In this document: piece by piece, positions 26,539 to 35,928 of the stretch
How positions within the stretch are numbered: the stretch's first letter is position 1
Layout: the number at the start of each line of letters is the position of its first letter
Assembly: GCF_004912145.1 (NCBI RefSeq)
Contig: NZ_STGT01000001.1
Span: forward strand, 186,001-250,000
DNA: 64,000 bases
Source of the DNA: Peteryoungia rhizophila
GTDB taxonomy: Bacteria; Pseudomonadota; Alphaproteobacteria; Rhizobiales; Rhizobiaceae
Direction: 5' to 3'
Program-made: the position numbers and the translations under genes
The notes under the pieces: generated by a model
The model's input: the letters and a program-made list of their open reading frames with translations, nothing else
The model's database searches: none
Told to the model about the DNA's origin: nothing

Positions 26539-28080
26539 TCAATACCAGGCGTCCGGCTTGGCGCGCTTCGTCCGATCCACATAGTCTAGGAGCGCCTCGT
26601 CGATGGCGATGTCCAAAGGCGGCGCTTCGTATTCGGCGAGCGTCTTTTTCCAGCGCGCATTCGCCCTTGTCGCCATGTCGGTGGAACCGGCCTCGGACCA
26701 CTTCTCGAACGGTTCGTTGTCCGACAGTGCAGAGTCCCAGAAGGCGGTCTGGTAATTGCGCATCGTATGGGCCGAGCCGAGGAAATGGCTGCCCGGGCCG
26801 ACTTCCTCGAAAGCATCCATGGCGAGCGTGTTGTCATCCACGACCACACCGGCGAGGTAGGAATGCAGGGCGCCGCAGAAATCAGTGTCCATGACGAATT
26901 TCTCGTAGGACATGGCAAGCAGGCCATCAACGAAGCCGGCCGAATGCAGGACGAAGTTGGCCCCGCAATGCACGGCCGAAAGCATCGACATGACGCCCTC
27001 CTGCATGGCCTGGGCATCGGGCAGCTTGGAATTGGAGAAGTTGCCGGCGCAGCGGAGCGGTAGTTTCAACCTTCGCGCCAATTGCCCGATGACCATCGAG
27101 CCGATCGCCGGTTCCGGCGTGCCGAAGGTGGGCGAGCCCGAACGCAGCGACATGGAAGACAGGAAATTGCCGAAGATGACAGGCGCGCCACGGCGCTCGA
27201 GCTGGGTGAGCGCACAGCCGGCCATGGTTTCCGCCAGGGCCTGGGCGATCGCACCGGCATTGGTGACCGGGCCCATGGCTCCGCCGAGGATGAAGGGCAC
27301 GATCACCGCGGCCTGATTGGCGCGGGCATAGGCCCTGAGAGCCCTCGTCATCGTGCCGTCCCAGACCAGCGGCGAGTTGACGTTGACATTGCCCAGGATG
27401 ACGCAGTTGGCGTCGACGAAATCGGCGCCGAAGAGGATGCGGGCCATCTCGATCGATTCCTCGGCGCGGTCCTCGGCGGTCACCGAGCCCATGAAGGCGC
27501 GGTCGGAATATTTCATATGGCTGTAGACCATATCGAGATGGCGCTTGTTGACGGGAACGTCGACCGGCTCGCAGATCGTGCCGCCGGAATGGTGCAGCCA
27601 GGGCGAGGACTGGGCGAGCTTGATCAGGTTGCGGAAATCCTCGATCGTGCCGTAGCGGCGGCCCTTGTCGAGGTCCATGACGAAGGGCGAGCCGTAGGCC
27701 GGTGAGAAGACCACGGCATTGCCGCCGATCTCGACATTGTTGGCCGGATTGCGCGCGTGCTGGGTGAAAATAGATGGGGCAGAGGCAAGAATTTCGCGCA
27801 GCATGCCCTTGGGGAAACGAACGCGAAGGCCATCCATCTCGGCTCCGGCCTCGCGCCACAGGTCGAGGGCTGCCGGATCGTCACGAAACTCGATGCCGAT
27901 CTCGGCCAGGATGCGATCTGCAACCGCCTCGATCCGCAGCAGGTTTTCCTCCGACAGGATGTCGTAGGTCGGGATGTTGCGCCGGATGAAAGGCACCACC
28001 AGCGGCGAGACGATCGCTCCACCGCGCCGCGTTGGGCGCTGTCTGCGAGTTGCCGGATTTTCCGCAATTGCCTGGTCCAT
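26539..28080 (-). CDS. MttB-family (non-pyrrolysine) trimethylamine/quaternary amine methyltransferase
   Basis: A 513-residue protein of the MttB superfamily (VVPFIRRNIPTYDILSEENL, SSPWLHHSGGT, GAMGPVTNAGAIAQALAE, AVHCGANFVLHSAGF). No in-frame stop is present, so there is no pyrrolysine codon. Studied non-Pyl homologues move a methyl group from glycine betaine, proline betaine or similar to a corrinoid protein. ATG 28080 is taken because GAGGGG precedes it. It heads a two-gene unit with the flavin demethylase and is divergent from a LysR regulator. No corrinoid-protein gene lies in the window. Confidence 0.87.
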   Translation of the reverse strand: MDQAIAENPATRRQRPTRRGGAIVSPLVVPFIRRNIPTYDILSEENLLRIEAVADRILAEIGIEFRDDPAALDLWREAGAEMDGLRVRFPKGMLREILASAPSIFTQHARNPANNVEIGGNAVVFSPAYGSPFVMDLDKGRRYGTIEDFRNLIKLAQSSPWLHHSGGTICEPVDVPVNKRHLDMVYSHMKYSDRAFMGSVTAEDRAEESIEMARILFGADFVDANCVILGNVNVNSPLVWDGTMTRALRAYARANQAAVIVPFILGGAMGPVTNAGAIAQALAETMAGCALTQLERRGAPVIFGNFLSSMSLRSGSPTFGTPEPAIGSMVIGQLARRLKLPLRCAGNFSNSKLPDAQAMQEGVMSMLSAVHCGANFVLHSAGFVDGLLAMSYEKFVMDTDFCGALHSYLAGVVVDDNTLAMDAFEEVGPGSHFLGSAHTMRNYQTAFWDSALSDNEPFEKWSEAGSTDMATRANARWKKTLAEYEAPPLDIAIDEALLDYVDRTKRAKPDAWY

Positions 28081-28155
28081 GGCTTTTCCCCTCATTTTTG
28101 AGAAGGCTATTCGAGGCCTACCTCCCTGTGACGCTGGAAAAATGCTGGAGATGCG

Positions 28156-28170
28156 ATAAGCTCACCTTAT
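28156..28170. promoter_or_regulatory. LysR-type T-N11-A dyad in the mttB/lysR intergenic region
   Basis: ATAAG-CTCAC-CTTAT at 28156-28170 fits the T-N11-A inverted repeat bound by LysR-type regulators. It touches the lysR start codon and lies about 80 bases before the mttB start, as expected for a site that could autoregulate lysR and control the divergent operon. Confidence 0.45.
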
Positions 28171-29071
28171 GACAAGCTTTCGCAGTCTCATTCCCTCGGC
28201 CAATGCGCTCGTGATCTTCGAGGCGGCCGGCCGACACGAGAACTTCACCCGTGCAGCTCAGGAACTGGGCATGTCGCAGGTCGCGGTATCCTATGCGATC
28301 CGCGGTCTGGAACAGCAGCTCGGGACACCGCTCTTCGAACGTCAGCACAGGGCGGCCAGACTGACCGAGGTGGGCGAGCGGTTTCATGCCGATGTTTCGG
28401 CTGGACTTTCGCGCATCGGGCGGGCGGCGGAGGAGATCCGCAGCAAGGGCCGCGAGGTGAACGTCACGCTGGCTGCTTCCACGGCATTCGCCTCGATGTG
28501 GATGTTGCCGCGGCTTTCGGCGCTTCGGGACGACCTGCCCGATATCGATCTCAGGATCCAGACGAGCGTGCGCGATCTCGACCTCGATGAGGAGGATATC
28601 CCGCTCGGGGTGCGCGGTGGCGATCCCACGGACTGGCCGCATTATCATTCGGCCGAACTCGCCGCCGAAGTCGTGTCAGCCGTTGCGAGCCCCGCTTTCG
28701 TCGAGGCGAACGGGCTGCCGGACAGCCCGGCGGCTCTATCGCGGCATCGGCTGATCTGGCTGGAAGAGCCGGTACGCCAAGCCTGCAGCTGGCCGGAATG
28801 GTTCGCCTCTGCCGGCATCGATTATCGGCCGACCGGGCGGCGGCTCGCGATCAACGACTATGTGCTTGTCATCCAGGCGGTGCTGGCGGGCCAGGGCATA
28901 TCGCTCGGCTGGCGGCATCTGGTGGAACGGCTGGTGAGCCAAGGACAGCTCGTCGAGGTGGGCGGTCATGCGCTCCGGACAGGGCAGGCCTTCCATGTGG
29001 TCTGGCCAAGGTCACGGGAGCTGAGTGCGGCCGCGACACGGGTGCGCGACTGGCTGCTGAAGCAGACCTGA
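28169..29071 (+). CDS. LysR-family regulator (GcvA-like), probable controller of the mttB operon
   Basis: A 300-residue LysR protein with N-terminal winged HTH (ALVIFEAAGRHENFTRAAQELGMSQVAVSYAIRGLE region, about 12-45) and a periplasmic-binding-like effector domain (SWPEWFASAGIDY, GQGISLGWRHLV). The LPSANALVIFEAAGRH start is typical of the GcvA/glycine-cleavage-type subgroup, often tied to one-carbon and amine metabolism. It is divergent from mttB with 88 bases between, so it very likely regulates it in response to the methylated substrate. Confidence 0.93.
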   Translation: MTSFRSLIPSANALVIFEAAGRHENFTRAAQELGMSQVAVSYAIRGLEQQLGTPLFERQHRAARLTEVGERFHADVSAGLSRIGRAAEEIRSKGREVNVTLAASTAFASMWMLPRLSALRDDLPDIDLRIQTSVRDLDLDEEDIPLGVRGGDPTDWPHYHSAELAAEVVSAVASPAFVEANGLPDSPAALSRHRLIWLEEPVRQACSWPEWFASAGIDYRPTGRRLAINDYVLVIQAVLAGQGISLGWRHLVERLVSQGQLVEVGGHALRTGQAFHVVWPRSRELSAAATRVRDWLLKQT

Positions 29072-29083
29072 GCGACAGCAGGA

Positions 29084-30445
29084 TCAGGCGGTCGCGCGAT
29101 CGACGAGTGCGAAGTCGTGATGATGCTCGGCGAGGTAACGCAGGGTGGTGGCGGCATCCGCAGGCCTGCCGAAATAATATCCCTGCCCCATGCCGCAACC
29201 GAGTTCTCGCAGCTTCTGCGCTTCGCATTCCGTCTCGATGCCTTCCGCGACGACCTCGAGGTCGAGACCTTCGCACATGCTGACGATCGCCTTGATAATG
29301 TGTTCGGAGGTGCGGTCGGTGGTGATCGCCGAGACGAAAGCGCGGTCGATTTTCACCTTGTCGAAGGTGAATTCGCGCAGGCGACCGAGGCTCGACTGGC
29401 CAGTGCCGAAATCATCCAACGAGATGCGGATGCCGGCATCCTTCAACTCCTTGATGATGCGCCGAGCGGTGTCGGCCGAGGACATGACCGCCGTCTCGGT
29501 GATTTCGAGTTCCAGCCGACGCGGATCAAAGCCGACGCTGTTGAGGATCGAGAGCGTGTTGAAGGATGTCCGGAGGTCCATCAGCTGGACCGAAGAAAGA
29601 TTGAAGGAGAGGAAGAGATCGCGCGGCCAGGCGAGCGTCGCTTCGGCGGCCTTGCGCAGCAGCGTTTCCGACAGCGTGTCGATGAAGCCCCGCTCTTCGG
29701 CGAGCGGTACGAAGACGGCCGGCGAGACGAAGCCGAGATCAGGATCGATCCAGCGGGCAAGCGCCTCGAAGCCGACGACCCTGTTGTCGCGCAACCGGAC
29801 GATCGGCTGGAAGTGGACATCGACGGTGTCGTTGATGATGGCGTTGCGCAGCGCCTGTTCGAGCTGCGTCGCCTGTTTCATCTCCTGGGCGATCTCACGG
29901 GAATAAACGGTGATCTGGCCACGGCCACGGCGCTTCGAGCGGTAAAGCGCCGTCTCGGCGCTCTTCATCAGCTCTTCGAAATCCTCGCCGGCAAAGGGAT
30001 AGACGGCGAAACCGAGGGACGCGGAAAGGCGCACATTGCGGTCGCCAAGGTCGTAAGGGGCCGACAGGACGTCCTTGATCAACTGGCCGGCGCGTTCGGC
30101 GCCGAGGCGCTCGAAGACCAGCGGCAGGACGATGGCGAATTCGTCGCCGTCGTGGCGGGTGACGGTGGCACCGTCCGGGGCGCAGGCTTTCAGGCGGTGG
30201 GCGACCTGGCAAAGGATTTCATCGCCGGCGGCCTGGCCGAAAAGATCGTTGATCGGTTTGAAGCCATCGAGATTGACGATGCCGACGGTGAAGGGAGCGG
30301 GATCGGTCGCGCGATCGGCGGCAAGCTGGCGCACCTTGTCGCCCAGCCGGTGGCGGTTGCCGAGGCCGGTCAATCGATCGGTATAGCCTGTCGTCTTCTG
30401 GTCGCCCTGACCATGCGGGTCAGAGGCGATTCCGGCGGCACCCAT
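29084..30445 (-). CDS. GGDEF-EAL protein (cyclic-di-GMP metabolism)
   Basis: A 453-residue cytoplasmic protein: GGDEF domain (about 20-180) and EAL domain (about 190-445), no membrane segment or sensory domain. The cyclase signature reads HDGDEF (98-103), so its first Gly is Asp, and no RxxD inhibitory site is seen. The EAL side looks complete: FEALARW, FNLSSVQL, ITETAVM, DDFGTGQSS, VKIDRAFV and the final EGIET. It is therefore probably a phosphodiesterase with a weak or GTP-sensing GGDEF domain. AGGAG precedes the start. A PAS-REC protein lies 112 bases upstream. Confidence 0.92.
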   Translation of the reverse strand: MGAAGIASDPHGQGDQKTTGYTDRLTGLGNRHRLGDKVRQLAADRATDPAPFTVGIVNLDGFKPINDLFGQAAGDEILCQVAHRLKACAPDGATVTRHDGDEFAIVLPLVFERLGAERAGQLIKDVLSAPYDLGDRNVRLSASLGFAVYPFAGEDFEELMKSAETALYRSKRRGRGQITVYSREIAQEMKQATQLEQALRNAIINDTVDVHFQPIVRLRDNRVVGFEALARWIDPDLGFVSPAVFVPLAEERGFIDTLSETLLRKAAEATLAWPRDLFLSFNLSSVQLMDLRTSFNTLSILNSVGFDPRRLELEITETAVMSSADTARRIIKELKDAGIRISLDDFGTGQSSLGRLREFTFDKVKIDRAFVSAITTDRTSEHIIKAIVSMCEGLDLEVVAEGIETECEAQKLRELGCGMGQGYYFGRPADAATTLRYLAEHHHDFALVDRATA

Positions 30446-30557
30446 TCATGCTCCTGGTACGGTTCTATCCACGCGTGCCAGAATGGGGCTAAAACATTAA
30501 AACTATCATATCGATACACGCAGAGCAGACGCCAGAAACACCTCAATAATCGGGTGT

Positions 30558-32324
30558 TCAGGCGGTCGAGGCGAGCCGGGCGATGTCAGGTACGAGGCGG
30601 CGGATCGCCTGCTCGATGACATCGGGGCTGAGCGGCTTCAGGATCACATCGTCCATGCCGGAGGCGAAACAGGCCTCGCGGTCGCGATCGAAAGCTTGCG
30701 CGAGAACACCAATGATGGGTGTTGGTGCCTGCCCCACCTGCGGCATTTGACGGATGCGGCGGGCCGCCTCAAAGCCGTTGATGCCGGGAAGCGTGACATC
30801 CATCAGAATGATCGCCGGCTTCAATTCACCCGACAGGCGGACCGCCGTCTCGCCATCGACACAGATGCGGTAGGCATAACCCAGACCTTCGAGGATCTGG
30901 GAAAAGACGATCTGGTTGATCTCGTTGTCTTCCGCGACGAGGACCAGCGAGGGAGACGGCGGGGCAGCCGCCGGAGCCGGGACGGGGTGGCTGCTGATAT
31001 CCGGGAGCCTCGCCTCGGGACGCGGCACCTGGGCAGGCATGGGCGGCGGCGGGGACTCTTCCGTGGAGATTTCCCAGTCGTCTGCCGGCAGGGGGGCAGC
31101 CCTGAGTGCGGTCATGCGATCGAGCACACTGAAGGCAAGGTCGCCGACGATCTCCGATGCCGGCAGCGTGATGTAATCGACATCAACCGCCTGCAACAGT
31201 TCGAGGCAGCGCATGTCGAGATCGACGTCGACGATCGCAAGATCGACCACCACGCCGACCGAACGGGCAACGGACAGGAAGGCGTCGAGCTCCTGGTCGT
31301 CGCGGACACAACAGCTGTCGAGACCGAGCAGCTGCAGGATTTCGAGGGCGCGGGTCTCGAATTCGCGGTCGCCTGTGACGAGCAGGGCCTTGCGGCCGGT
31401 GAGCCGTCCGTCGACCACGCCATGATCATGGGCGGCATCATATGGCGAGGCGACCGGCTCAACCGGATAGGAGGGTTCCATGTCCGCCGTGACGCCCACC
31501 TCACCGAGGCTCGCCACGACGAGGTAGCGGCCTGGCTTACCGACACGCTGCACGTGAACGAGATTTGGGCGCGCCGGATCACCATAGAGCCGCATCGGCA
31601 CGGTGAGCGAGGATGTGACGCCTGTCTCCAGGACCTGGAGCGAGGCGGCCGACAGTCGGGCGGCGACCTCGGGCTCGAAGAAACTGGTGATCGATCCGCC
31701 AAGCGCATTGTCCGCGCCGACGGCAACGGCCGAGCAGAAAACCTTATTGACTGCGACGAGCTGGAGATTGCGATCCTGGACGAAGACCGGATGGGCGAGA
31801 TTGTCGAGGATTTCCTCGGTCAGCTGCACACGCTCGATATCGGCGCGCCACTGGTCCTCGCGGCGCTTCTGCTCTGTGATGTCGCTCATCAGGCAGAAGC
31901 CGAAACCAGTCGAAAGGCGGCGCTTGGAGAAGCGGGTCCAGCGCTTGCCATCGGACGTGGACTGAAATTCCGAACGTTCTTTCCAATGGGCGGCGATCTG
32001 GCCGGTCAGCCATTCCTCACGGCTCAGCGGAGCGCTTTCGGACTGACCACTGGCCGCATGGCGAAGCCCCGCATCGTAAGCTGCACCGAGAATGTCTCGC
32101 AGGCGGGTTCCGGGCGTAAAAAAGGACGACGGCAGCGGCATGAACTGGCGGGCGCTGCGGCTGGCGAAAATCAGACGGTCGTGGCGATCGTAGACGATGA
32201 AGGCCGCGGAAAAGGCTTCCGAAACGGCATCCAGCAGGGCAGCGTCGAGGGAGGCTTCGGTCGACGGAGTGTCGTGCCCCTCAACTCTCTTGTCCAGGCC
32301 GGGGACCGGTGGAAACTCGCTCAC
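30558..32324 (-). CDS. PAS-PAS-pseudoreceiver-receiver protein without a kinase core
   Basis: A 588-residue protein from the GTG at 32324 (AGAGG upstream); the frame is open for 59 more codons. Two PAS domains (about 35-155 and 165-280) are followed by a receiver-like segment (ALLVTGDREFETRALE to LAIVDVDLDMRC), a Pro-rich linker and a C-terminal receiver (VAEDNEINQ, Asp509 in ILMDVTLPG, Lys563 in ILKPLS). The conserved switch Thr/Ser is Leu541 in IIGVLAQAF. No histidine kinase dimerisation or ATPase domain is present. Probably a phosphorylation-controlled adaptor working with the nearby GGDEF-EAL protein or a separate kinase. Confidence 0.75.
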   Translation of the reverse strand: MSEFPPVPGLDKRVEGHDTPSTEASLDAALLDAVSEAFSAAFIVYDRHDRLIFASRSARQFMPLPSSFFTPGTRLRDILGAAYDAGLRHAASGQSESAPLSREEWLTGQIAAHWKERSEFQSTSDGKRWTRFSKRRLSTGFGFCLMSDITEQKRREDQWRADIERVQLTEEILDNLAHPVFVQDRNLQLVAVNKVFCSAVAVGADNALGGSITSFFEPEVAARLSAASLQVLETGVTSSLTVPMRLYGDPARPNLVHVQRVGKPGRYLVVASLGEVGVTADMEPSYPVEPVASPYDAAHDHGVVDGRLTGRKALLVTGDREFETRALEILQLLGLDSCCVRDDQELDAFLSVARSVGVVVDLAIVDVDLDMRCLELLQAVDVDYITLPASEIVGDLAFSVLDRMTALRAAPLPADDWEISTEESPPPPMPAQVPRPEARLPDISSHPVPAPAAAPPSPSLVLVAEDNEINQIVFSQILEGLGYAYRICVDGETAVRLSGELKPAIILMDVTLPGINGFEAARRIRQMPQVGQAPTPIIGVLAQAFDRDREACFASGMDDVILKPLSPDVIEQAIRRLVPDIARLASTA

Positions 32325-32602
32325 ACTGCTGCCTCTGGGAACCTCGCCGCTGATGGCAGCGAGTATTGCATCGGGCCGATGCCATGACGGACGCATGCCG
32401 GGGAGCCTTCGGGCAGGGGTGAAATCGAGGAGCACTCCGGCCCGTGTCCTCATTCCGCTGCCAGCAGACCTGCTGCAGAGACATTGCAAGTCATTGTTCA
32501 AACTAGAGACATTCCGTTAAGGCCCGCTTAATGATGGGCATGAGCGGCCACATCTTGCGATTTCACCTTTCGTCGGCGACCCGAATCCGCGAAAATGGTC
32601 CG

Positions 32603-34453
32603 ATGAACATCAAGCAGCTCTCCGAAACGCTCATCAACCAGATCGCAGCGGGCGAGGTCATCGAACGGCCGGCCAGTGCAGCGAAGGAATTGATCGAGAA
32701 CGCGATCGACGCAGGCGCTACCCGGATCGAGGTGGCGACGGCCGGCGGCGGCAAGACGCTGTTGCGCGTGATCGACAATGGCTGCGGCATGGGGCCGGAG
32801 GATCTGGCCCTCGCCATTCGCCGGCATTGCACCTCGAAGCTCAGCGAGACGCTGTTCGACATCCGCTCGCTCGGTTTTCGCGGCGAGGCCCTGCCATCGA
32901 TCGGCTCGGTCGCGAAGCTGACGATCACCAGCCGTCCGTCCGGCGCCGACAGTGGCGCGGAAATCGCGGTTGTCGGCGGCAAGATGGGCGATGTGCGCCC
33001 GGCAGCGGCCAATCCGGGCACGACGGTCGAGGTGCGCGATCTCTTCTTTGCGACACCCGCGCGCCTGAAGTTCATGAAGACCGAAAAGGCCGAAGCGGGC
33101 GCGATCACCGAGATCGTCAAGCGCATGGCGATTGCCTTCCCGGCAATCCGCTTCGTGCTTTCGGGCACCGACCGCTCGACGCTCGAATTTCCCGGCACCG
33201 GCGACGACCATCTGGCGCGCATCGCGCAGGTCCTGGGGGCCGAGTTCAAGGACAATGCGATCGAGCTCGACGCCGAGCGCGAAGATGTGCGACTTTCCGG
33301 CTTTGCCGGCGTGCCGACCTTCAACCGGGGCAATTCCGCCCATCAATATGCCTTCGTCAACGGGCGGCCCGTGCAGGACAAGCAGATCCTGTCTGCGATC
33401 CGCGGCGCCTATGCCGAGACGATCCCGCAGGGGCGCTATCCGGTGGCCGTGCTTTCGCTGACGCTCGATCCAGCGCTGGTCGACGTCAACGTGCATCCGG
33501 CGAAATCGGATGTGCGCTTTCGTGATCCGGCGCTGGTGCGCGGCCTCATCGTCGGTGCTATCAGGCAGTCCCTGCAAAGAGAAGGCGACCGGGCGGCGAC
33601 CACGGGCGCCGGCGGCATGCTGCGCGCCTTCCGTCCCGGGTTCTCGCCGCAGCCGGCCCAGGCGTGGTCGCCGGCCAATTCGCCGTCGCGGCCGCTCTAC
33701 GGCAGTGCGCCGAGCTTCAGTGGCGGCTTTGCTGCTGCGGCGGCACCTGCCGCACATGGCTTTGCCGAGGCGGCGCAGGTTGCATTCGACAGCCTGTCCA
33801 TGCCAACTGCCCGGAGCGAACCGGCTCCGGCCTCCCCTGCCCCCCAGGGCGGTTCGGTCGAGGCAATCGCGAGTTATCCGCTCGGGGCCGCGCGGGCGCA
33901 GGTGCATGCCAATTACATCGTGGCGCAGACGGAAGACGGGCTCGTGATCGTCGACCAGCATGCGGCCCATGAGCGGCTGGTCTTCGAGCAGATGCGCAAG
34001 GCATTGACCGGCCGCCGTCTTCCCTCGCAGGGCCTGCTCATTCCAGACATCGTCGATCTTCCGGAAGAGGATTGCGACCGGCTGATGACCCATGCCGAGA
34101 GCCTGGAGCAGCTGGGGCTTGCGATCGAGCGCTTCGGTCCGGGAGCGATCGCCGTGCGCGAGACGCCGGCGATGCTGGGCGAGATGGATGCGGCGCAGCT
34201 GGTGCGCGACCTCGCCGACGAGATCGCCGAATGGGACACGGCCGACCGGCTGTCGGCCAAGCTGGAACATGTCGCAGCGACCATGGCTTGCCATGGGTCT
34301 GTACGATCAGGCCGGCGACTGCGGGTCGAGGAGATGAACGCGCTTTTGCGGCAGATGGAGCAGACGCCGGGCTCCGGGCAGTGCAATCACGGGCGCCCGA
34401 CCTATGTGGAGCTCAAGCTCTCTGACATCGAACGGCTGTTCGGGCGTAGCTGA
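32603..34453 (+). CDS. mutL: DNA mismatch repair protein MutL (endonuclease type)
   Basis: A 616-residue GHKL ATPase that couples mismatch recognition to strand incision. N-terminal ATPase motifs: [28 protein letters not shown] and [12 protein letters not shown]; then [14 protein letters not shown]. The C-terminal domain carries the metal-binding endonuclease motif [12 protein letters not shown] and [13 protein letters not shown] Pro/Ala-rich linker joins them. ATG 32603 (MNIKQLSE) is used because the conserved N-terminus begins there; the open frame runs 24 codons upstream. Divergent from the PAS-REC gene. Confidence 0.96.
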   Translation: MNIKQLSETLINQIAAGEVIERPASAAKELIENAIDAGATRIEVATAGGGKTLLRVIDNGCGMGPEDLALAIRRHCTSKLSETLFDIRSLGFRGEALPSIGSVAKLTITSRPSGADSGAEIAVVGGKMGDVRPAAANPGTTVEVRDLFFATPARLKFMKTEKAEAGAITEIVKRMAIAFPAIRFVLSGTDRSTLEFPGTGDDHLARIAQVLGAEFKDNAIELDAEREDVRLSGFAGVPTFNRGNSAHQYAFVNGRPVQDKQILSAIRGAYAETIPQGRYPVAVLSLTLDPALVDVNVHPAKSDVRFRDPALVRGLIVGAIRQSLQREGDRAATTGAGGMLRAFRPGFSPQPAQAWSPANSPSRPLYGSAPSFSGGFAAAAAPAAHGFAEAAQVAFDSLSMPTARSEPAPASPAPQGGSVEAIASYPLGAARAQVHANYIVAQTEDGLVIVDQHAAHERLVFEQMRKALTGRRLPSQGLLIPDIVDLPEEDCDRLMTHAESLEQLGLAIERFGPGAIAVRETPAMLGEMDAAQLVRDLADEIAEWDTADRLSAKLEHVAATMACHGSVRSGRRLRVEEMNALLRQMEQTPGSGQCNHGRPTYVELKLSDIERLFGRS

Positions 34454-34547
34454 GCGGCCGGATGCCAGGTTTTGCGGCGAGCCATCTTTCAATCGCCCGG
34501 AGGGCGCTGTATTGCAATTCCGTGACACGCGGCGCAGGAGAAGAGTG

Positions 34548-34778
34548 ATGAACCGTTTCGAAGGCGGCGGCAACCGCGAGGCCAAGATCCGCTATCTCGA
34601 TGCCGATTTCCAGATCCTGACACCGGGGACCTTCGTCACCTGCGCGATCACCGGGCGCCCGGTGCTGGTCGACGAATTGAAATACTGGAGCGTGGCGCGG
34701 CAAGAGGCCTACGCGGATGCAGCCGCTTCGCTGGAAGCGGAAAAGCGCGTGGGCGCCCTGCCCAACCAGCGGCGCTGA
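34548..34778 (+). CDS. DUF2093 protein
   Basis: A 76-residue protein matching the alphaproteobacterial DUF2093 family: IRYLDADFQILTPGTFVTCA, ITGRPVLVDELKYWSV and AYADAAASLE, read in order. A Cys lies in TCAITGRP. ATG 34548 is preceded by GGAGAAG. It follows mutL by 94 bases and is convergent with lpxK. Function unknown; the compact fold resembles small zinc- or nucleic-acid-binding proteins, but the motif is incomplete. Confidence 0.85.
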   Translation: MNRFEGGGNREAKIRYLDADFQILTPGTFVTCAITGRPVLVDELKYWSVARQEAYADAAASLEAEKRVGALPNQRR

Positions 34779-34781
34779 GGC

Positions 34782-35816
34782 TCAGGCCTTCGTGCCGAGA
34801 CGCCGGCGCCGGCAGGCCTCGATCGCCCGGTCGATGATCAGGTCCGGCGCCTTCGGGTCGTCGAAGATCATATCGACATCCACGACCCTCGATCTTTCCT
34901 GAAGCTCCCCAGACCTGCCATGGCCGCCCGACAGACGGACACTGTCCTTGGCCGTGGTCACCAGCTGCAGACCCTGCCTTTCGGCGCGGGCGAGCAGATC
35001 GGCGATTTCGTCGTCGGCCAGGTGATGGTGGTCGGGGAAATCCTGGCGGTCGGCGATCACCGCGCCCAGTTCCTGCAGCGTGCGATAGAACTTGTTGGGA
35101 TCGGCAATGCCTGCGTAAGCCAATACCGACCGACCGATTAGATCCTCGCCTGCCTGTGGCACGACATTGGCGACCAGGACCGGCTTGCCGCTCCGCGAGG
35201 CCTGACGGACGAACTGGTCAGCGGCGTCGCCCTTGCCAACCTTCAGGATGGCGTCGAGTTGGCGCATCTGGACGCCGAGCGGCGCACGGACGGGGCCTGA
35301 CGGCACGACCCAGCCATTGCCGATGCCGCGCATGCTGTCGACAACGATCAGCGCATAGTCGACCAGGAGACGGGCGCTCTGGAAGCCGTCATCCATGATG
35401 ACCAGGTCGACGCCTTCCGCCACCAGCTTGTCGGCCCCGGCCACCCTGCGGCGGGAGATCACCGTCAATGCCTCGCGGGCGAGCAGCAGCGGCTCGTCGC
35501 CGACGGCGGTCGAGCGGTGGTGATGGGGATCAACGACAGTGGTGACATCGAGGGAGCCGCCATAGCCGCGACTGAGAAAACCGGGGGTCAAACCCTTCGC
35601 CTTTGCGGCCCGTGCAATGGCGATGGCGGTCGGGGTCTTGCCAGCGCCGCCGATGGTGAAATTGCCGATACAGATCACGGGGACCGGCAGGACGTGACCG
35701 CGTCGATGGCGCATGACTGCGCCTGAAATCCGACCGTAGACGAAGGAGAGCGGATAAAGGCAGATCGCCTGCCAGCCGGTCTTGGTCCACCAGAAAGGCG
35801 GTGCCTCGGATACCAT
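34782..35816 (-). CDS. lpxK: Tetraacyldisaccharide 4'-kinase
   Basis: A 344-residue inner-membrane-associated kinase that phosphorylates the 4' position of lipid A disaccharide. After an N-terminal membrane helix ([15 protein letters not shown]), the P-loop reads [16 protein letters not shown], followed by [19 protein letters not shown] and a C-terminal HHLAD loop ([11 protein letters not shown]). ATG 35816 gives the usual length; the open frame continues through the intergenic area into the next gene antisense frame. It is the last gene of the waaA/HAD/lpxK minus-strand group. Confidence 0.94.
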   Translation of the reverse strand: MVSEAPPFWWTKTGWQAICLYPLSFVYGRISGAVMRHRRGHVLPVPVICIGNFTIGGAGKTPTAIAIARAAKAKGLTPGFLSRGYGGSLDVTTVVDPHHHRSTAVGDEPLLLAREALTVISRRRVAGADKLVAEGVDLVIMDDGFQSARLLVDYALIVVDSMRGIGNGWVVPSGPVRAPLGVQMRQLDAILKVGKGDAADQFVRQASRSGKPVLVANVVPQAGEDLIGRSVLAYAGIADPNKFYRTLQELGAVIADRQDFPDHHHLADDEIADLLARAERQGLQLVTTAKDSVRLSGGHGRSGELQERSRVVDVDMIFDDPKAPDLIIDRAIEACRRRRLGTKA

Positions 35817-35928
35817 TCTCGTCCCTGTCCGTCCTCGGCGCCCCTCTGGCGCCTTCCCTTGGGCGCAACAAGAACCACTGGCCCGCCCGATGGTCAAGCG
35901 GAGCCGTGCCGAAATGACACGCCAACCC

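Noticed and set aside
24522..26894. 790-codon open frame on the plus strand opposite the flavin demethylase
   Set aside because: High-GC antisense shadow: no recognisable motif, and the minus strand carries a complete multidomain enzyme.
26539..28080. Possible pyrrolysine (UAG) codon in the MttB-like gene
   Set aside because: The frame has no internal stop; it is a non-pyrrolysine family member.
30696..32387. Long plus-strand frame opposite the PAS-REC gene
   Set aside because: No domain pattern; the minus frame encodes PAS and receiver motifs.
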